This document shows positions 43,888 through 54,114 of a stretch of DNA of 64,000 bases, one piece after another. The notes below the pieces were generated by a model. That model worked only from the letters and a program-made list of their open reading frames with translations. It did no database searches and was not told where the DNA came from. This DNA is from Rhodospirillales bacterium (GTDB taxonomy: Bacteria; Pseudomonadota; Alphaproteobacteria; Azospirillales; Azospirillaceae). Both the position numbers and the translations under genes were made by a program. Each line of letters starts with the position of its first letter. Within the stretch, counting starts at the first letter, position 1. The stretch is taken from assembly GCA_003165295.1 (NCBI GenBank), contig PLTC01000266.1, positions 1 through 64,000 on the forward strand, written 5' to 3'.

Positions 43888-45612
43888 GTGCATCCCGACC
43901 CTGCTGTTGTCGGAGAGATCCGCATCACCTATGAGTTACACTCTTTTCGAGACCAGCAATGGTTTCGTTTGAATGTATGGGATCAGCGTTCCGAAGCGGT
44001 TGCTGCCGCCGAGCAAATTTTCTCGGAACAGACGGTCGATGGCGTCCGGGTGGTCCGACTCGAGTATTACGTCGAATACGATTTTACCGACAGCATCATC
44101 ACCTTCAAACGCCTGGCCGGCGACATCACAGAGGCCGATCCGCTGGCTCAGGCCTCCGATATCGGCACCAGTTTCTATTGGCGACAGGTCAGTGATTTTT
44201 TCCGGGACCGCAGCCGCGATGAATTGCGGGCGCAACTTGGCCGCTATCTGGAGGATCGAAGAGTTACGGCATTGGAGTTGGTCTATTCGGAAAAGCACAG
44301 TATCGACCTCGATAATGCCGGTACCATCCTGCAAGGTCTGATTCAGAAGGTTGCGTTACCGGTCGCCCAGGCCGGCAAGCTATCGGCAGCCGGTCTTTAC
44401 AAGGATATGATGTCGGTATGGAGCCAGTTGGTGCTCCAGTTGCGCAATGACTCCATGAACATCAAGCTGCCGCGCATGGAGCCAGGCCGCTTTCTCGAGG
44501 TTGCGGCGCAGATTGAGAAGCAGTTCGGGCCTGAGACCTCCACTTACCATATCTTCCGGGCGATTGTCTCATACCTGATTGAGGGGAAAAGCTGGCTTGA
44601 GAAGCTTGACCGTCTGGGCCAGCTTTTCGACCCCGAGTTCGAATGCCGTCACCTGCGTTTCCTCGACACCCTGGCCGCTGAAATCCTGTCCATGGCCGGT
44701 CCTTTTCGTGAATTGCTCGACGAGGGTGCCGACCGGGTCGCGGCATTCGGTACCGTCAGCAGTCTCTATGGCGGCAGCTACAGGCCGCCGGTGGGTGGCC
44801 TGCCGATGGGCGTGGCGGTGATCAACACCCTGATGGCCGATGGCCGAATGCCGCGCGTCCGTTCGACCCTGCGTCGGCGGCTGTTAAGGGAGATGATCAG
44901 TCGCCAGCCGCTGGTGCCCGGTCGGGCACTGATGTTGGAAATGGAGTCGCTGAACCAGATCATCCAGCATTTCCGAAGCAACGCCCCGAGTCTGTTGCAA
45001 GACGAGGAAATGAACGAAGCGTTGGTGTTTCGCGCCGCACGCACGATTTCCGTCCAGGGGGTCGCGGAATGCATCGCCACCGCGCCGCGCGTCGCCGACA
45101 AGCTGGCGGCGTTGAGCAAACTCGCCGCGCTGGTTCCTGGCGCGGCCAATAAGGCATTGGTCTTTCGCCATTTCCGTTCGGCTTTGCCGCCCGACGACCT
45201 GGTTCGGATTTGCGTTAGGGAAGGTACCAGCCGTATGGCCTCGGTCCCTCTGCTGGCCGACATCCAGAAAACGCTGCTGGCCGCCCCCATCGACGAGATC
45301 ACGCGATCCGAGGTGCTTAGCGCCATCGACGCGGCTTTGCTGGACATTTTCAAGAACGACATCCTGCAAGCCGCCAACCGCAGCTATGCCGATCGTCTCG
45401 TGCTGTTGCTGAAGGTGTGTTCCGGCATCCAGTTGCTGGATGGAAAGGCGAGAACACTGGCGGTGGAGACCATCAGCCGAGAGTTTCGTAATCCAAACTT
45501 CTTGCCGCTGATCAAGAACCGGTTCAAGAACCACGCCGAGCTCAAGGAAATGCTGATCAAGGTCAAGGCATTCCTGGCCAGCGATAAAACACCGGGAACA
45601 ACGCCGGGTTAG
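43888..45612 (+). CDS. Large cytoplasmic orphan protein
   Basis: The product is 574 residues, not recognised. The first 110 residues are beta-rich and aromatic (ITYELHSFRDQQWFRLNVWD, VRLEYYVEYDFTDSIITFKR), and the rest is mainly helical with repeated Leu-rich stretches (RHLRFLDTLAAEILSMAGPF; LMLEMESLNQIIQHF). No membrane helix or signal peptide. The start is placed at GTG 43888, with GAAGG eight bases upstream; GTG 43855 is an alternative. Overall form resembles the orphan at 48390-50057 in size and helical content, but no sequence relation is visible. Confidence 0.7.
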   Translation: MHPDPAVVGEIRITYELHSFRDQQWFRLNVWDQRSEAVAAAEQIFSEQTVDGVRVVRLEYYVEYDFTDSIITFKRLAGDITEADPLAQASDIGTSFYWRQVSDFFRDRSRDELRAQLGRYLEDRRVTALELVYSEKHSIDLDNAGTILQGLIQKVALPVAQAGKLSAAGLYKDMMSVWSQLVLQLRNDSMNIKLPRMEPGRFLEVAAQIEKQFGPETSTYHIFRAIVSYLIEGKSWLEKLDRLGQLFDPEFECRHLRFLDTLAAEILSMAGPFRELLDEGADRVAAFGTVSSLYGGSYRPPVGGLPMGVAVINTLMADGRMPRVRSTLRRRLLREMISRQPLVPGRALMLEMESLNQIIQHFRSNAPSLLQDEEMNEALVFRAARTISVQGVAECIATAPRVADKLAALSKLAALVPGAANKALVFRHFRSALPPDDLVRICVREGTSRMASVPLLADIQKTLLAAPIDEITRSEVLSAIDAALLDIFKNDILQAANRSYADRLVLLLKVCSGIQLLDGKARTLAVETISREFRNPNFLPLIKNRFKNHAELKEMLIKVKAFLASDKTPGTTPG

Positions 45613-45737
45613 TTTGGGCCGCTTTATTCCGGGCTCAAGGGGCCAACGACCTTTGGCGTCGGGGCCTGGGGGGTGCGGCGCCCCCAAGTCCGGTAATACC
45701 GGCATACCCACTATCGTTTTACTTTTGGAGTCCAATA

Positions 45738-46706
45738 ATGACAGCCGGCGCCCTGGCATTTACGGCGACCCCCGAGTTGGCCGAAGTGCTGTTGATGTGG
45801 CGGCGCTGGTTGGAGTCGGAACGTCGGGTCTCGCCGCATACCGTGGCTGCATATCTTGGCGATGTTGGCGCCTTTCTGGCCTTTCTGACCGATTTTCATG
45901 GCCGGCTTCCCGGACTGGCAGATCTGGGTGATGCCAGCCTGGCTGATTTTCGTTCGTGGCTGTCGGCCCGCGCTGCCGACGGACTGACCGCATCGAGTCG
46001 GGCCCGGGCACTCGCGGGAGTCCGTAACCTGTTTCGCTGGCTCGACCGGAGCGGGCGCCTGCATAACAGCGCAATCGGACTGGTGCGACAGCCACGGGTG
46101 CGGCGGCTGGTACCGCGACCGATGACGGAAGAGAAAACCGGCACGGTGTTGACCGACGCCGAAGTGCTACCGGATGCGGATTGGGTCGGCAAGCGCGACC
46201 GGGCGTTGCTTGTCCTGCTTTATGGCTGCGGTCTGCGGATCGACGAAGCCCTTAGCCTTAATCGTGGTCAGGCACCGCAGGCCGGCGCCGATGGTAAAAG
46301 TGTCGGCACGGTGGTTGTAACGGGCAAGGGACGCAAGCAAAGAGTGATACCGGTTTTGCCGGTGGTTACCGACGCCATACAAGCCTATCTGACGGCATGT
46401 CCGTTTGCCGGCCTTGCCGACGATCCGCTGTTCGTCGGGGTGCGTGGCGGGCGGCTCAATCCCGGAGTGGCGGAGCGTCAATTTCGCGCGGTGCGACGGA
46501 GGCTGCTCCTGCCCGATTCTGCCACCCCCCACGCGCTGCGCCACAGCTTTGCCAGTCATCTGCTGGGCAACGGTGCCGATCTGCGTACCATTCAGGAGTT
46601 GCTCGGCCACGCCTCCTTGTCGACCACCCAGCGCTATACTGAGGTCGACGCCGAACGCCTGATGGAAGTCTACCGATCGGCCCACCCGCGGGCGCAAAAA
46701 ATTTAA
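45738..46706 (+). CDS. xerC: Tyrosine recombinase XerC
   Basis: XerC resolves chromosome dimers at dif with XerD. The 322-residue product has the N-terminal SAM-like arm-binding domain (about 15-110; RRVSPHTVAAYLGDVGAFLAF) and the catalytic domain with Arg in GCGLRIDEALS, Lys in TGKGRKQR, HxxR in HALRHSFASHL, His in LGHASLSTTQ and the nucleophile Tyr in QRYTEV. It is chromosomal type rather than a phage integrase: no att-like repeats or mobile genes nearby. A strong terminator follows. Confidence 0.92.
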   Translation: MTAGALAFTATPELAEVLLMWRRWLESERRVSPHTVAAYLGDVGAFLAFLTDFHGRLPGLADLGDASLADFRSWLSARAADGLTASSRARALAGVRNLFRWLDRSGRLHNSAIGLVRQPRVRRLVPRPMTEEKTGTVLTDAEVLPDADWVGKRDRALLVLLYGCGLRIDEALSLNRGQAPQAGADGKSVGTVVVTGKGRKQRVIPVLPVVTDAIQAYLTACPFAGLADDPLFVGVRGGRLNPGVAERQFRAVRRRLLLPDSATPHALRHSFASHLLGNGADLRTIQELLGHASLSTTQRYTEVDAERLMEVYRSAHPRAQKI

Positions 46707-46744
46707 ACGCTCTTGCGGCCGATGGGATAGCGCACCGGACTCGG

Positions 46745-46785
46745 CGCGAAGCCTCCCCCGCAGGTCGTGCAGGGGAGGCTTCGCG
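46745..46785. terminator. Bidirectional terminator between xerC and the leftward gene
   Basis: CGCGAAGCCTCCCC (46745-46758) and GGGGAGGCTTCGCG (46772-46785) form a perfect 14-bp stem between two convergent genes. T-runs are weak on both sides but the stem is long and G+C-rich. Confidence 0.75.
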
Positions 46786-46829
46786 ACAAGGAAATCTCCT
46801 GGAAGGGGATGATATCGGCTTCCCAAACG

Positions 46830-47762
46830 TTACTTGCTGACGACCGGCGCCACCAGGGCGCCGGCGGCACAGCCGGTAACCAGGGCGGCGCCGATCACGG
46901 TGCTGACAACCCGCAGGGTGGCAGGCAGCACCACGGCACCGGTTGCCCAGGCGGCAATTTCCGCAGGACCAATCAGCAGCGTGACACCGGTCCCGGCTAC
47001 GCCACCAATGGCACACCCCTTCTGCGACACCGACCACGACCCGGCACTCCACAACTCGGTGGCCACCGGCTTGGGAGCTGCGGACGGCGGCAGAACCGGC
47101 GCCGGCGAAGCATCGACGACCTTGGCCGCCGTCGGGGCGGGCGCCGCCTTTCCTGACCCGGGCGCGGGGATCGGCGCTACCGGCTGGACCGTGGCAACGG
47201 GCGCCGAGACAACGGGCGCCGAGACAACGGGTACCGAGACAACGGGTACCGAAGGGGGCGCCGGAGGAGTTGAAGTCGGGGCCGGAGCAGGGGCGGGGGC
47301 GGGGGCGGCAGAGGCGACCGGCGGCACCGGTACGGGTTTGGACTCCGGTGCTTTCGCGGCAACCTGGGCGGGCGCTGGAGCCGGAGCAGTACCACCGATG
47401 CCCACCGACGAGGCGATCCCTTCGACGCTGTTCTTCACCCAGGCCGTGGCGCGGCTGATGGTATCACTGTTCAGTACGTCCTTGACGAAGCCCCCAGCGG
47501 CCACCTGGGCCTGGTGCAACGACGTGGTTGGCAGCCAGGGCGCCCGATCGGAAATCTGCCGGACCAGGGCCGGAAGCTCGCGCTCGGGTGTCGAAGTCGC
47601 CCAGGCGTACAGGGACGCGACGATTTCGACCGGCTGCGCCTTGGAAACCTTCGCCGACGGATCCCCGGTGTGGGTAACCTGCCAGCCCCGCTGGACGATG
47701 GCGCTGGCGCCAGTCAATATCAGAGCCGTCAAAAGCAAAAACATGACCAATCTGATCATCAT
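46830..47762 (-). CDS. Pro/Ala-rich membrane protein, unknown
   Basis: The product is 310 residues. N-terminal membrane anchor (MFLLLTALILTGASAIVQRG), helical periplasmic-type segment (about 35-110), a long Pro/Ala/Val-rich linker (about 115-235) with four near-identical VPVVS/APVVS units, and a C-terminal Gly-rich hydrophobic hairpin (GVAGTGVTLLIGPAEIAAW and GAALVTGCAAGALVAPV). The C-terminal part resembles the small Gly-rich membrane proteins elsewhere in the window. The start at 47762 follows GGGGAGGAAT. Function unknown; the domain order suggests two membrane anchors bridged by an extended linker. Confidence 0.75.
   Translation of the reverse strand: MMIRLVMFLLLTALILTGASAIVQRGWQVTHTGDPSAKVSKAQPVEIVASLYAWATSTPERELPALVRQISDRAPWLPTTSLHQAQVAAGGFVKDVLNSDTISRATAWVKNSVEGIASSVGIGGTAPAPAPAQVAAKAPESKPVPVPPVASAAPAPAPAPAPTSTPPAPPSVPVVSVPVVSAPVVSAPVATVQPVAPIPAPGSGKAAPAPTAAKVVDASPAPVLPPSAAPKPVATELWSAGSWSVSQKGCAIGGVAGTGVTLLIGPAEIAAWATGAVVLPATLRVVSTVIGAALVTGCAAGALVAPVVSK
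47195..47254. repeat. 15-bp coding tandem repeat, four copies
   Basis: Four adjacent units caacgggcgccgaga, caacgggcgccgaga, caacgggtaccgaga and caacgggtaccgaag lie inside the Pro/Ala-rich gene and code in frame for VVSxP repeats. The number of copies may vary between strains. Confidence 0.8.
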
Positions 47763-48389
47763 ATTCCTCCCCACCGGCTCAAAAAATCCGAGCACATTGA
47801 TCAACACCCAGGCGTCCAGCTCAGGTTTAACAGCATCGACCTGAGATGCAAGCCCAAACTGAGTTTGGCGGCATCAGCCCCAAAATTGGTAATCGCGACG
47901 ACGTCGGAAACGCTTCCGACGCCGGTCATACTCCGGCGACGGGAACCAATTTCCCGAAAGTCGTTCCGGTCTCGATTGACTTCGGTCGACCGGAACGACT
48001 CCGACCGACCAGTCCCGGCGGGAACCGCCTGTTTAGTTGCTGCCTCGCCGCTTGGGATATTTGAGTAAATTCATCCAGGCCGAAAAAACATAGACAGAGG
48101 ACTTGATCCAGAAGCGGGTGAACTCGTTACAATTCTGTGCCATCTTAGCTTGCCCCATCGCTGGCCTTGCCATGCCGTGCAAGTGCCGGAGTGCCCGGGC
48201 CGGACCGGGACCTGAACTGCCGTCAAGCTGCCATAGCCTTGTGCCGCCCGCAAGAGGGGCGGGGAGTCGAAACCGGGGTGGTCACGGATCTGAGTCCTGC
48301 CGGCAAATCGGCTGACCTTCGGCGATGGCTGTGGTAACGTGGCTCTTTTCGGGGAGCGGGCTGCGACCGGTTCCGATCAGGAGGGTGGC
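47763..48389. other. Divergent intergenic region with an inverted repeat
   Basis: About 630 bases without a convincing gene, between a leftward and a rightward gene, so both promoters should be here. Only the inverted repeat at 47959-48000 stands out. Confidence 0.5.
47959..48000. promoter_or_regulatory. Perfect 12-bp inverted repeat in a divergent promoter region
   Basis: AGTCGTTCCGGT (47959-47970) and ACCGGAACGACT (47989-48000) are perfect inverted arms with an 18-nt spacer. Located about 200 bases from one start and 390 from the other, it could be a dimeric operator or an RNA hairpin. Confidence 0.55.
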
Positions 48390-50057
48390 GTGCCGCTGAA
48401 CAGAATCGACGATCCCGCACGGGAGCGGACCACGGATACTCTTCAACAGCGCGTGATGGCGTTGCTGGGGTTGCTGCCCGCGCGTCAGGTGCGCGAGTTG
48501 CTGCGCCAGGTGTCGGGACTGCGGCAGGTTTCTTCGAGTCGCCTTGACGTCGTCAGACACGCGGTTATCGAATACCTGAACAGGCGGCGCCCTCAACGTT
48601 CCCGCCGCCTGTTTACGGAACTGTTCCAACCGATTCTCACCGCCGACGCGGTACTGTTGCGGGCCAGAAGACTCATTCCGGGGATGGTCCAGCGGGCGGA
48701 CGTTGCCGGCCTGTGGACAGCTTTGGGCGGCACCGCCTTTGCCAGGACCGCGGACGCGGTGCAGAAACGTCTGGACGAACTGGCCGCAACCACCGTGCTC
48801 GACGACGTGTTCCAGAATCCCGAAGTTGAACCGCTCCGCCAGCAGCTTCGGGAGCATGCCATCCGGGTGCTGGAACACCTTCTCGCGGAAGGGCACCAGC
48901 CCAAAGACTTTCTTGAGAGTCTCAACCGGCGGCGGCTGACCGAGGCGCGTCCGCAGACACTGTATCTCGAGACCATCGCGCCCGCAGACCTGTCGTTTCT
49001 CCGATTCGTCACCGAGTATCTGGCGGTTGCCGAGGCATGCCGGCCGATCCTCGGCGATTCGCTGGCCGGCCCGGAGGGCGAAAGCGGCAGCGAGGCCGAG
49101 GCCGAGGCGGAACGGACGGCGGCACACCTGAACCAAGCGGCCACGCGGCTGCGCGAGTCGGTGCTGACACCACAAACCCGCTCCGAGTTGCGGCAACTGG
49201 CGCCACTGGTGGCGCTGAATGTCGGGCACCGCTATCAGGGCGTGGCGTTGTACATCCGGGAGAACGGCTATCAGGGCGATGCCGACGATGCTTTCATCAT
49301 CGAGGCTCTGGTCGCCCATTTTGCGGCGTGCTGTGCGGTTCTGCCGGCGATTCTCGGCAACGCTCTCAAACTCGAAACCCGACTGCCGACCGCTTCGATC
49401 CGGCTGACGGTTCGCGAGATCGCGGAGGTCGAGGCGGCGCTGCACCGGCTGGCCCGGTTGCTGCCGGCGCTGATTGTCGCCGGTCTGCTCGAAAACCGTC
49501 TGACCGAGCCGGTTTTCCGCTTTATCTGGCAGGATCTGGCCCGATTCCTGAGCGACCGGCTGGTGCCGGTCGCGGTCCAGCGCGCCACCGTCGTCATGAC
49601 CCAGCGGGCCGGTGCCAGCGTTGATCACAAGGATGTGGTCTGGTTGCTGCGGCTGATCTGGAACTGGCACCAGTTGGCCCGTAGCCACGATCAATCTTTC
49701 CCGATCTTCGACAGGTGGCGCGATCACATGCTCGCCGACCTCGAAGTGGCGGTGGAGAAGGCTGTCCGGTTCGAGGACGGGGAGGCGGTCGAAGAACGCC
49801 TCAATCACTTGTTAAGGCTGAACGAAATTGCGATAATCTTCAACCGGAGGCTCAGCCGTTATCTCTCGGTTTCGAGTCAGAATGTCGCCCGCATGGTCGC
49901 CTGTAGCCTCGGCCGGCAGCAGGAAATGTCGGTGGAGGAAAGGGCTCTTGCGATCGACTTTCTGGGCCTGGTTCGAACCGAAGTCGGCCGCTCGCGCAAC
50001 TGGCGAAGCCCGGAACTGGCGGAGCTGCTGCGACTGGCCGAGGCGCGGGGACTTTGA
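48390..50057 (+). CDS. Large helical protein upstream of cobT, unknown
   Basis: The product is 555 residues, mainly helical, Arg- and Leu-rich, with no membrane segment. N-terminal part has [16 protein letters not shown], then long helices ([39 protein letters not shown]). No recognised domain. GTG 48390 has AGGAGG six bases upstream and is preferred to GTG 48339. cobT begins 22 bp downstream with no room for a promoter, so the two are probably co-transcribed. cobS is the usual neighbour in that place, but this protein has no AAA+ motifs, so it is not CobS. Confidence 0.72.
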   Translation: MPLNRIDDPARERTTDTLQQRVMALLGLLPARQVRELLRQVSGLRQVSSSRLDVVRHAVIEYLNRRRPQRSRRLFTELFQPILTADAVLLRARRLIPGMVQRADVAGLWTALGGTAFARTADAVQKRLDELAATTVLDDVFQNPEVEPLRQQLREHAIRVLEHLLAEGHQPKDFLESLNRRRLTEARPQTLYLETIAPADLSFLRFVTEYLAVAEACRPILGDSLAGPEGESGSEAEAEAERTAAHLNQAATRLRESVLTPQTRSELRQLAPLVALNVGHRYQGVALYIRENGYQGDADDAFIIEALVAHFAACCAVLPAILGNALKLETRLPTASIRLTVREIAEVEAALHRLARLLPALIVAGLLENRLTEPVFRFIWQDLARFLSDRLVPVAVQRATVVMTQRAGASVDHKDVVWLLRLIWNWHQLARSHDQSFPIFDRWRDHMLADLEVAVEKAVRFEDGEAVEERLNHLLRLNEIAIIFNRRLSRYLSVSSQNVARMVACSLGRQQEMSVEERALAIDFLGLVRTEVGRSRNWRSPELAELLRLAEARGL

Positions 50058-50079
50058 GGGATGGCAAGCGGATAAAGGC

Positions 50080-51966
50080 ATGGCGATGAGCGATAGGGAA
50101 AGCCCGGTCGACGTGTTCAAACGATCCACCGCCGCGGTGGTTCGGGCATTGGCCGAAAGGGAGGATATCCAGGTCGGCTTCGGCAACGAACCCGCCGGAA
50201 TCAACGGCCAGCGGGTCCGGGTGCCGATTCCGGCGCGTGACCTCAACCCGGCGGCGGTGGCCTGTGTCCGGGGCGCGGCCGACGCCGTGGCCCTGCGCCT
50301 GCGCTATCATGATCCGGCGATCCATGCCCGGCGCATGCCGGCTGGAGACGGGCCGCGGGCGGTGTTCGATGCCCTGGAACAGGTTCGTTGCGAGGCGTTG
50401 GGCGTGCGTATGCTGCCCGGGGTTGCGGCCAATCTGGCGGCGGCGGTGAACGAGCGGTGCCACCGGCAGGGCCTGGACCGCGCCACCGAACGGGAACAGG
50501 CACCGTTGGAGGAGGTGATGCGGGCGCTGGCCTGGGAGGTGTTGCATGGCCGTGCGGTGCCGGAGGCGGCGCGTCCGGCGGTGGCGTTGTGGCGGCACTG
50601 GCTCGACGAACGGGCGGGGCCGGACTGGCATGGTCTTGCGCGCAAGATCGACGATCAGGAAGCCTATGCCCGTGGGGTGCGCCGGCTGCTGACCGATCTC
50701 GGCTTCGACATCGGCGGAGAGCCCGAGCCGCGCCCCGAGCCGCCCGAAGACGATGCGGAGCGCAGCGAGGGCGAAGACGAAGACGGAACCAGCGCCGCCG
50801 ACGCCGAGGGCGGCGGCGACACCGAGGCCATGACCGGCATGATGGCCGATGGCGAGGAGAAGGGCGAAGCCCGGGAGGAGACCGCCGAGGAGTTGGACGG
50901 GGAATGCGGCGAGGCGGCTGCGGCCGACGATGCTCTGCCCTCGGGGCCGCAACGCCGGCACGCGCGGGAGCGCAACCTTGATCTCGACGCCGACGGCTAC
51001 AAGGTCTTTACCACCCGGTTCGATGAAGAAATCGATGCCGCGGAGTTGTGTGATGCCGAAGAGTTAACGCGCCTGCGCACCTTACTCGACAATCAGTTAA
51101 AGAATCTGCACGGCATCATCGCCCGTCTGGCCAATCGCCTGCAACGTCGATTGCTGGCCCAGCAACAACGGGCCTGGGACTTTGATCTTGACGAGGGCCT
51201 GTTGGATGCCGGCCGGCTGGCCCGGGTGGTGGTCAACCCGATGGTGCCGCTGTCATTCAAGCAGGAACGCGATACCGAGTTCCGCGATACTGTGGTCACG
51301 TTGCTGATCGACAATTCGGGCTCGATGCGCGGCCGGCCCATCACGATCGCCGCCCTCAGTGCCGACCTTTTGGCGCGGACCCTGGAGCGGTGCGGTGTCA
51401 AGGTCGAAATTCTCGGGTTCACGACCCGCGCCTGGAAGGGCGGGCAGGCACGCGAACTGTGGCTGACCGCGGGCAAACCGGATCATCCCGGGCGGCTCAA
51501 CGATCTGCGCCACATCATCTACAAAGCCGCCGACGCGCCCTGGCGGCGATCCCGCAAAAATCTGGGGCTGATGCTGCGCGAAGGCATCCTCAAGGAAAAC
51601 ATCGACGGCGAGGCGCTGTTGTGGGCGCACACCCGCTTGCTGGGTCGCGCCGAGCAGCGTCGTATTTTGATGGTCATCTCCGATGGCGCTCCCGTGGATG
51701 ATGCGACGCTGTCGGTCAATCCGGGCAACACCCTTGAGCGTCATCTGCGCAGCGTCATAGCCGCCATCGAATCGCGCTCGCCGGTGGAACTTCTGGCCAT
51801 CGGCATCGGCCACGATGTCACGCGCTACTATCGCCGTGCCGTCACCATCAACGACGTCGAGCAATTGGGCGGCATTATCGTTGAGAAACTGGCGGAATTG
51901 TTCGACGAGGACGCACGCCCCCGCGAAAAGGGCCGCCGTCCCGGCAGAAGGCGGTATGCCGCCTGA
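50080..51966 (+). CDS. cobT: Aerobic cobaltochelatase subunit CobT
   Basis: CobT and CobS form the ATP-driven complex that helps CobN insert cobalt into hydrogenobyrinate diamide in aerobic B12 synthesis. The 628-residue product has the family start ([19 protein letters not shown]), a very acidic middle (about 220-290), the [20 protein letters not shown] run, and a C-terminal VWA domain with [18 protein letters not shown] (DxSxS), Thr in LGFTTRAW, and the later Asp in [14 protein letters not shown] 50080 or 50086 both fit. cobS and cobN are not in the window, so the chelatase genes are split. Confidence 0.93.
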   Translation: MAMSDRESPVDVFKRSTAAVVRALAEREDIQVGFGNEPAGINGQRVRVPIPARDLNPAAVACVRGAADAVALRLRYHDPAIHARRMPAGDGPRAVFDALEQVRCEALGVRMLPGVAANLAAAVNERCHRQGLDRATEREQAPLEEVMRALAWEVLHGRAVPEAARPAVALWRHWLDERAGPDWHGLARKIDDQEAYARGVRRLLTDLGFDIGGEPEPRPEPPEDDAERSEGEDEDGTSAADAEGGGDTEAMTGMMADGEEKGEAREETAEELDGECGEAAAADDALPSGPQRRHARERNLDLDADGYKVFTTRFDEEIDAAELCDAEELTRLRTLLDNQLKNLHGIIARLANRLQRRLLAQQQRAWDFDLDEGLLDAGRLARVVVNPMVPLSFKQERDTEFRDTVVTLLIDNSGSMRGRPITIAALSADLLARTLERCGVKVEILGFTTRAWKGGQARELWLTAGKPDHPGRLNDLRHIIYKAADAPWRRSRKNLGLMLREGILKENIDGEALLWAHTRLLGRAEQRRILMVISDGAPVDDATLSVNPGNTLERHLRSVIAAIESRSPVELLAIGIGHDVTRYYRRAVTINDVEQLGGIIVEKLAELFDEDARPREKGRRPGRRRYAA

Positions 51967-52026
51967 AAAACCGACGAGGATCGTCGGCCACTCGCGCAGA
52001 GAAATAACCGCCGTTTCCAGGGACAG

Positions 52027-54114
52027 TCATCGCAGTGGCACCCTGGCTCGGGCAAGCAAGGCCATGAGTTCACGGCCGGGGACCGGCGGGCTGTAGAGAT
52101 ACCCCTGGATTTCGTCGCAGCCGAAGCGGCGCAGGACCGCCAGTTGCTGAATGGTTTCGACACCCTCGGCAATGACCCGACGGCGCAGCGCATGGCCCAT
52201 GTTGATGATGGCTCTGACGATTTCGGCGTCCTCGGGATCGGAGGCGAGATCGGTGATAAAGGACCGGTCGATCTTGATGGTGTCGAGCGGCAGCCGCCGC
52301 AAGTGGCTGAGCGATGAGTAACCGCAACCAAAATCATCCATGGACAGCGGGATCCCCATGTCTGCGATTTCCCGCAGCAGACCGACCGCGGCCTGGCCAT
52401 CCTTGACGATCACGCTTTCGGTGATCTCCAGTTCGATATCCCCGGGCTCGAGACCGCTGCCGGCCAGCGCCGACCGGAGCGTGCCCAGGAACTCGCGGCG
52501 CACCTGGCGCACCGACAGGTTGATCGCCATTCTGACCTCGGTAAAGCCCGCCTCCTTGAGGCGGCGACGCTGGTCGCAGGCGGCCTCCAGCACCCAGTCG
52601 CCGACTTCGGAAATCAGACCCGTGCGTTCAAGGACCGGCACGAACACGTCGGGCGGCACCGAACCGAGATCAAGATTTCGCCAGCGCAACAAAGCCTCAA
52701 CCCCCCGTACCTGCCAGGTCACGAGGTCGACCTTCGGCTGATAGACGAGACTGAATTCCTCGCGCTCCATGGCGCGCGACAGGCCATTGTTAAGGGCTAC
52801 CCGATTCTTGACGGCCAGATTGAGCCCGTCTGTGAAAAATCGGTAGCCAACCGCAAAATCTTCGCGAACCCCGAGCAGAGCCGTGGCGGCGTTGCCAAGT
52901 ATCGTATCGGCGTCACGACCGTTATCGGGAAAGGTCGCGATGCCGATCGCCACCGGGACCATCACCTGGTAATCGCCGAGTTGAAATGGCCGGTGGAGGG
53001 CGGACAGGATACGCTCGGCCAGAGCCCCGGCGTCCTCGTCACCGTCCTGATCATCGATCATCACGGCGAATTCGGCGTCGCCCACCCGCGCCACCGTATC
53101 CCGGACCTGAACGGCGTCCGACAGGCGCCGGGCGACTTCGCGTCCCAGCGTCTCGGCGTCCGCTGGGCCAAGGCATTCATTGACGAGGGCGATGGTATCG
53201 AGACTGATCACCAGCACCGCGCCGGTGGCCGATCGGTCATCGCGACCATCAAGCACCCGGCGCAGGCGGTCGCGGAACAGCACCCGATTGGGCAGCATGG
53301 TGACCTGATCGTAAAACGAATGCTGTTGCAGGATAGCTTCGTTCCGCGTCGCCTCGCTGGTGTCCCGAGCCAGCACCGCCAGCAATGGCGTGGAGTCCGA
53401 AGGGAGCAGGTGCAGCCGAAGATTGACCTCGTAGGTGGAGCCATTGCGGCGCTGCTGAATACCCGGAAGCGTGATCTCCAGCGCCGGCGTGTCACGCAGG
53501 CGTCGATGAACGGCCACGAGTTGTTCGGCATCCAGGCCAGGATTGATATCAAGCAAGGTCAGCTGGTCAAACTCGGCAGGAGCGTAGCCCAGATTGTCTC
53601 GGGCGCGTCGGTTAACCAATTGAAAGCGCCAGCCACCGGGAACAACGACAAAAATTTCGTCATTGCTTTCTTCAATGATGGTGAGCAATCGCTGGCTGCG
53701 CCGATCCGCGGCGCCCTGATCGGTCACACCGTACAGCATCAGGACCCGGGACATCGGATCGGCCATGACCAACCGGCCCACGGCCACCCCCAGCGGAAAA
53801 CTTTCCCCGGTGCGATGCCGGCCGGTGAGATAGGCGACCCGGCCGGGAGCCATACGGCCAGGATCGAACTCTCCCGGCCAATCGGGCAGCAGCAGGCCCA
53901 CCGGCCGCTCCCGCAACTCATCGCTGTCGTAACCAAACAGCCGTGCCGCGGCATGGCTGACCGTCAGAATATGACCGCTTTCTGCCAGCACCAGGAAGCC
54001 GTTGCCTGTCATGTCGAGAACATCCAGGGGCAGCACCGCTGCCAAGCCGGCATTTCGGGAGCTTTCGCCACCAAAGCCGCCACCTTCCGGAGAAAACACC
54101 AGTTCTGCTTTCAT
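52027..54114 (-). CDS. PAS-GGDEF(degenerate)-EAL protein
   Basis: The product is 695 residues. Two PAS-like regions (about 35-150 and 160-280) precede a GGDEF domain whose motif reads RVGDAEF, so the cyclase site is broken and it may act as a GTP-sensing or structural domain. The EAL domain (about 450-690) is intact: VEALLRW, INLS, EITES, MDDFGCGYSS, KIDRSF, AEGVET and QGYLYS, so the likely activity is c-di-GMP hydrolysis. ATG 54114 has a GGAAGGGGGAC site upstream; a longer frame to 54243 is less likely. It converges on cobT. Confidence 0.92.
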   Translation of the reverse strand: MKAELVFSPEGGGFGGESSRNAGLAAVLPLDVLDMTGNGFLVLAESGHILTVSHAAARLFGYDSDELRERPVGLLLPDWPGEFDPGRMAPGRVAYLTGRHRTGESFPLGVAVGRLVMADPMSRVLMLYGVTDQGAADRRSQRLLTIIEESNDEIFVVVPGGWRFQLVNRRARDNLGYAPAEFDQLTLLDINPGLDAEQLVAVHRRLRDTPALEITLPGIQQRRNGSTYEVNLRLHLLPSDSTPLLAVLARDTSEATRNEAILQQHSFYDQVTMLPNRVLFRDRLRRVLDGRDDRSATGAVLVISLDTIALVNECLGPADAETLGREVARRLSDAVQVRDTVARVGDAEFAVMIDDQDGDEDAGALAERILSALHRPFQLGDYQVMVPVAIGIATFPDNGRDADTILGNAATALLGVREDFAVGYRFFTDGLNLAVKNRVALNNGLSRAMEREEFSLVYQPKVDLVTWQVRGVEALLRWRNLDLGSVPPDVFVPVLERTGLISEVGDWVLEAACDQRRRLKEAGFTEVRMAINLSVRQVRREFLGTLRSALAGSGLEPGDIELEITESVIVKDGQAAVGLLREIADMGIPLSMDDFGCGYSSLSHLRRLPLDTIKIDRSFITDLASDPEDAEIVRAIINMGHALRRRVIAEGVETIQQLAVLRRFGCDEIQGYLYSPPVPGRELMALLARARVPLR

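Noticed and set aside
45738-46706. Tyrosine recombinase as sign of an integrated element
   Set aside because: The length and motifs fit chromosomal XerC. No tRNA or att repeats, and no phage or plasmid genes, are near.
47846-48064. Small plus-strand frame near the inverted repeat
   Set aside because: Weak codon use, no ribosome site, and it contains the inverted repeat.
49882-50079. Longer N-terminus for CobT
   Set aside because: The open frame upstream overlaps the orphan gene in another frame, and the family start fits ATG 50080 or 50086.
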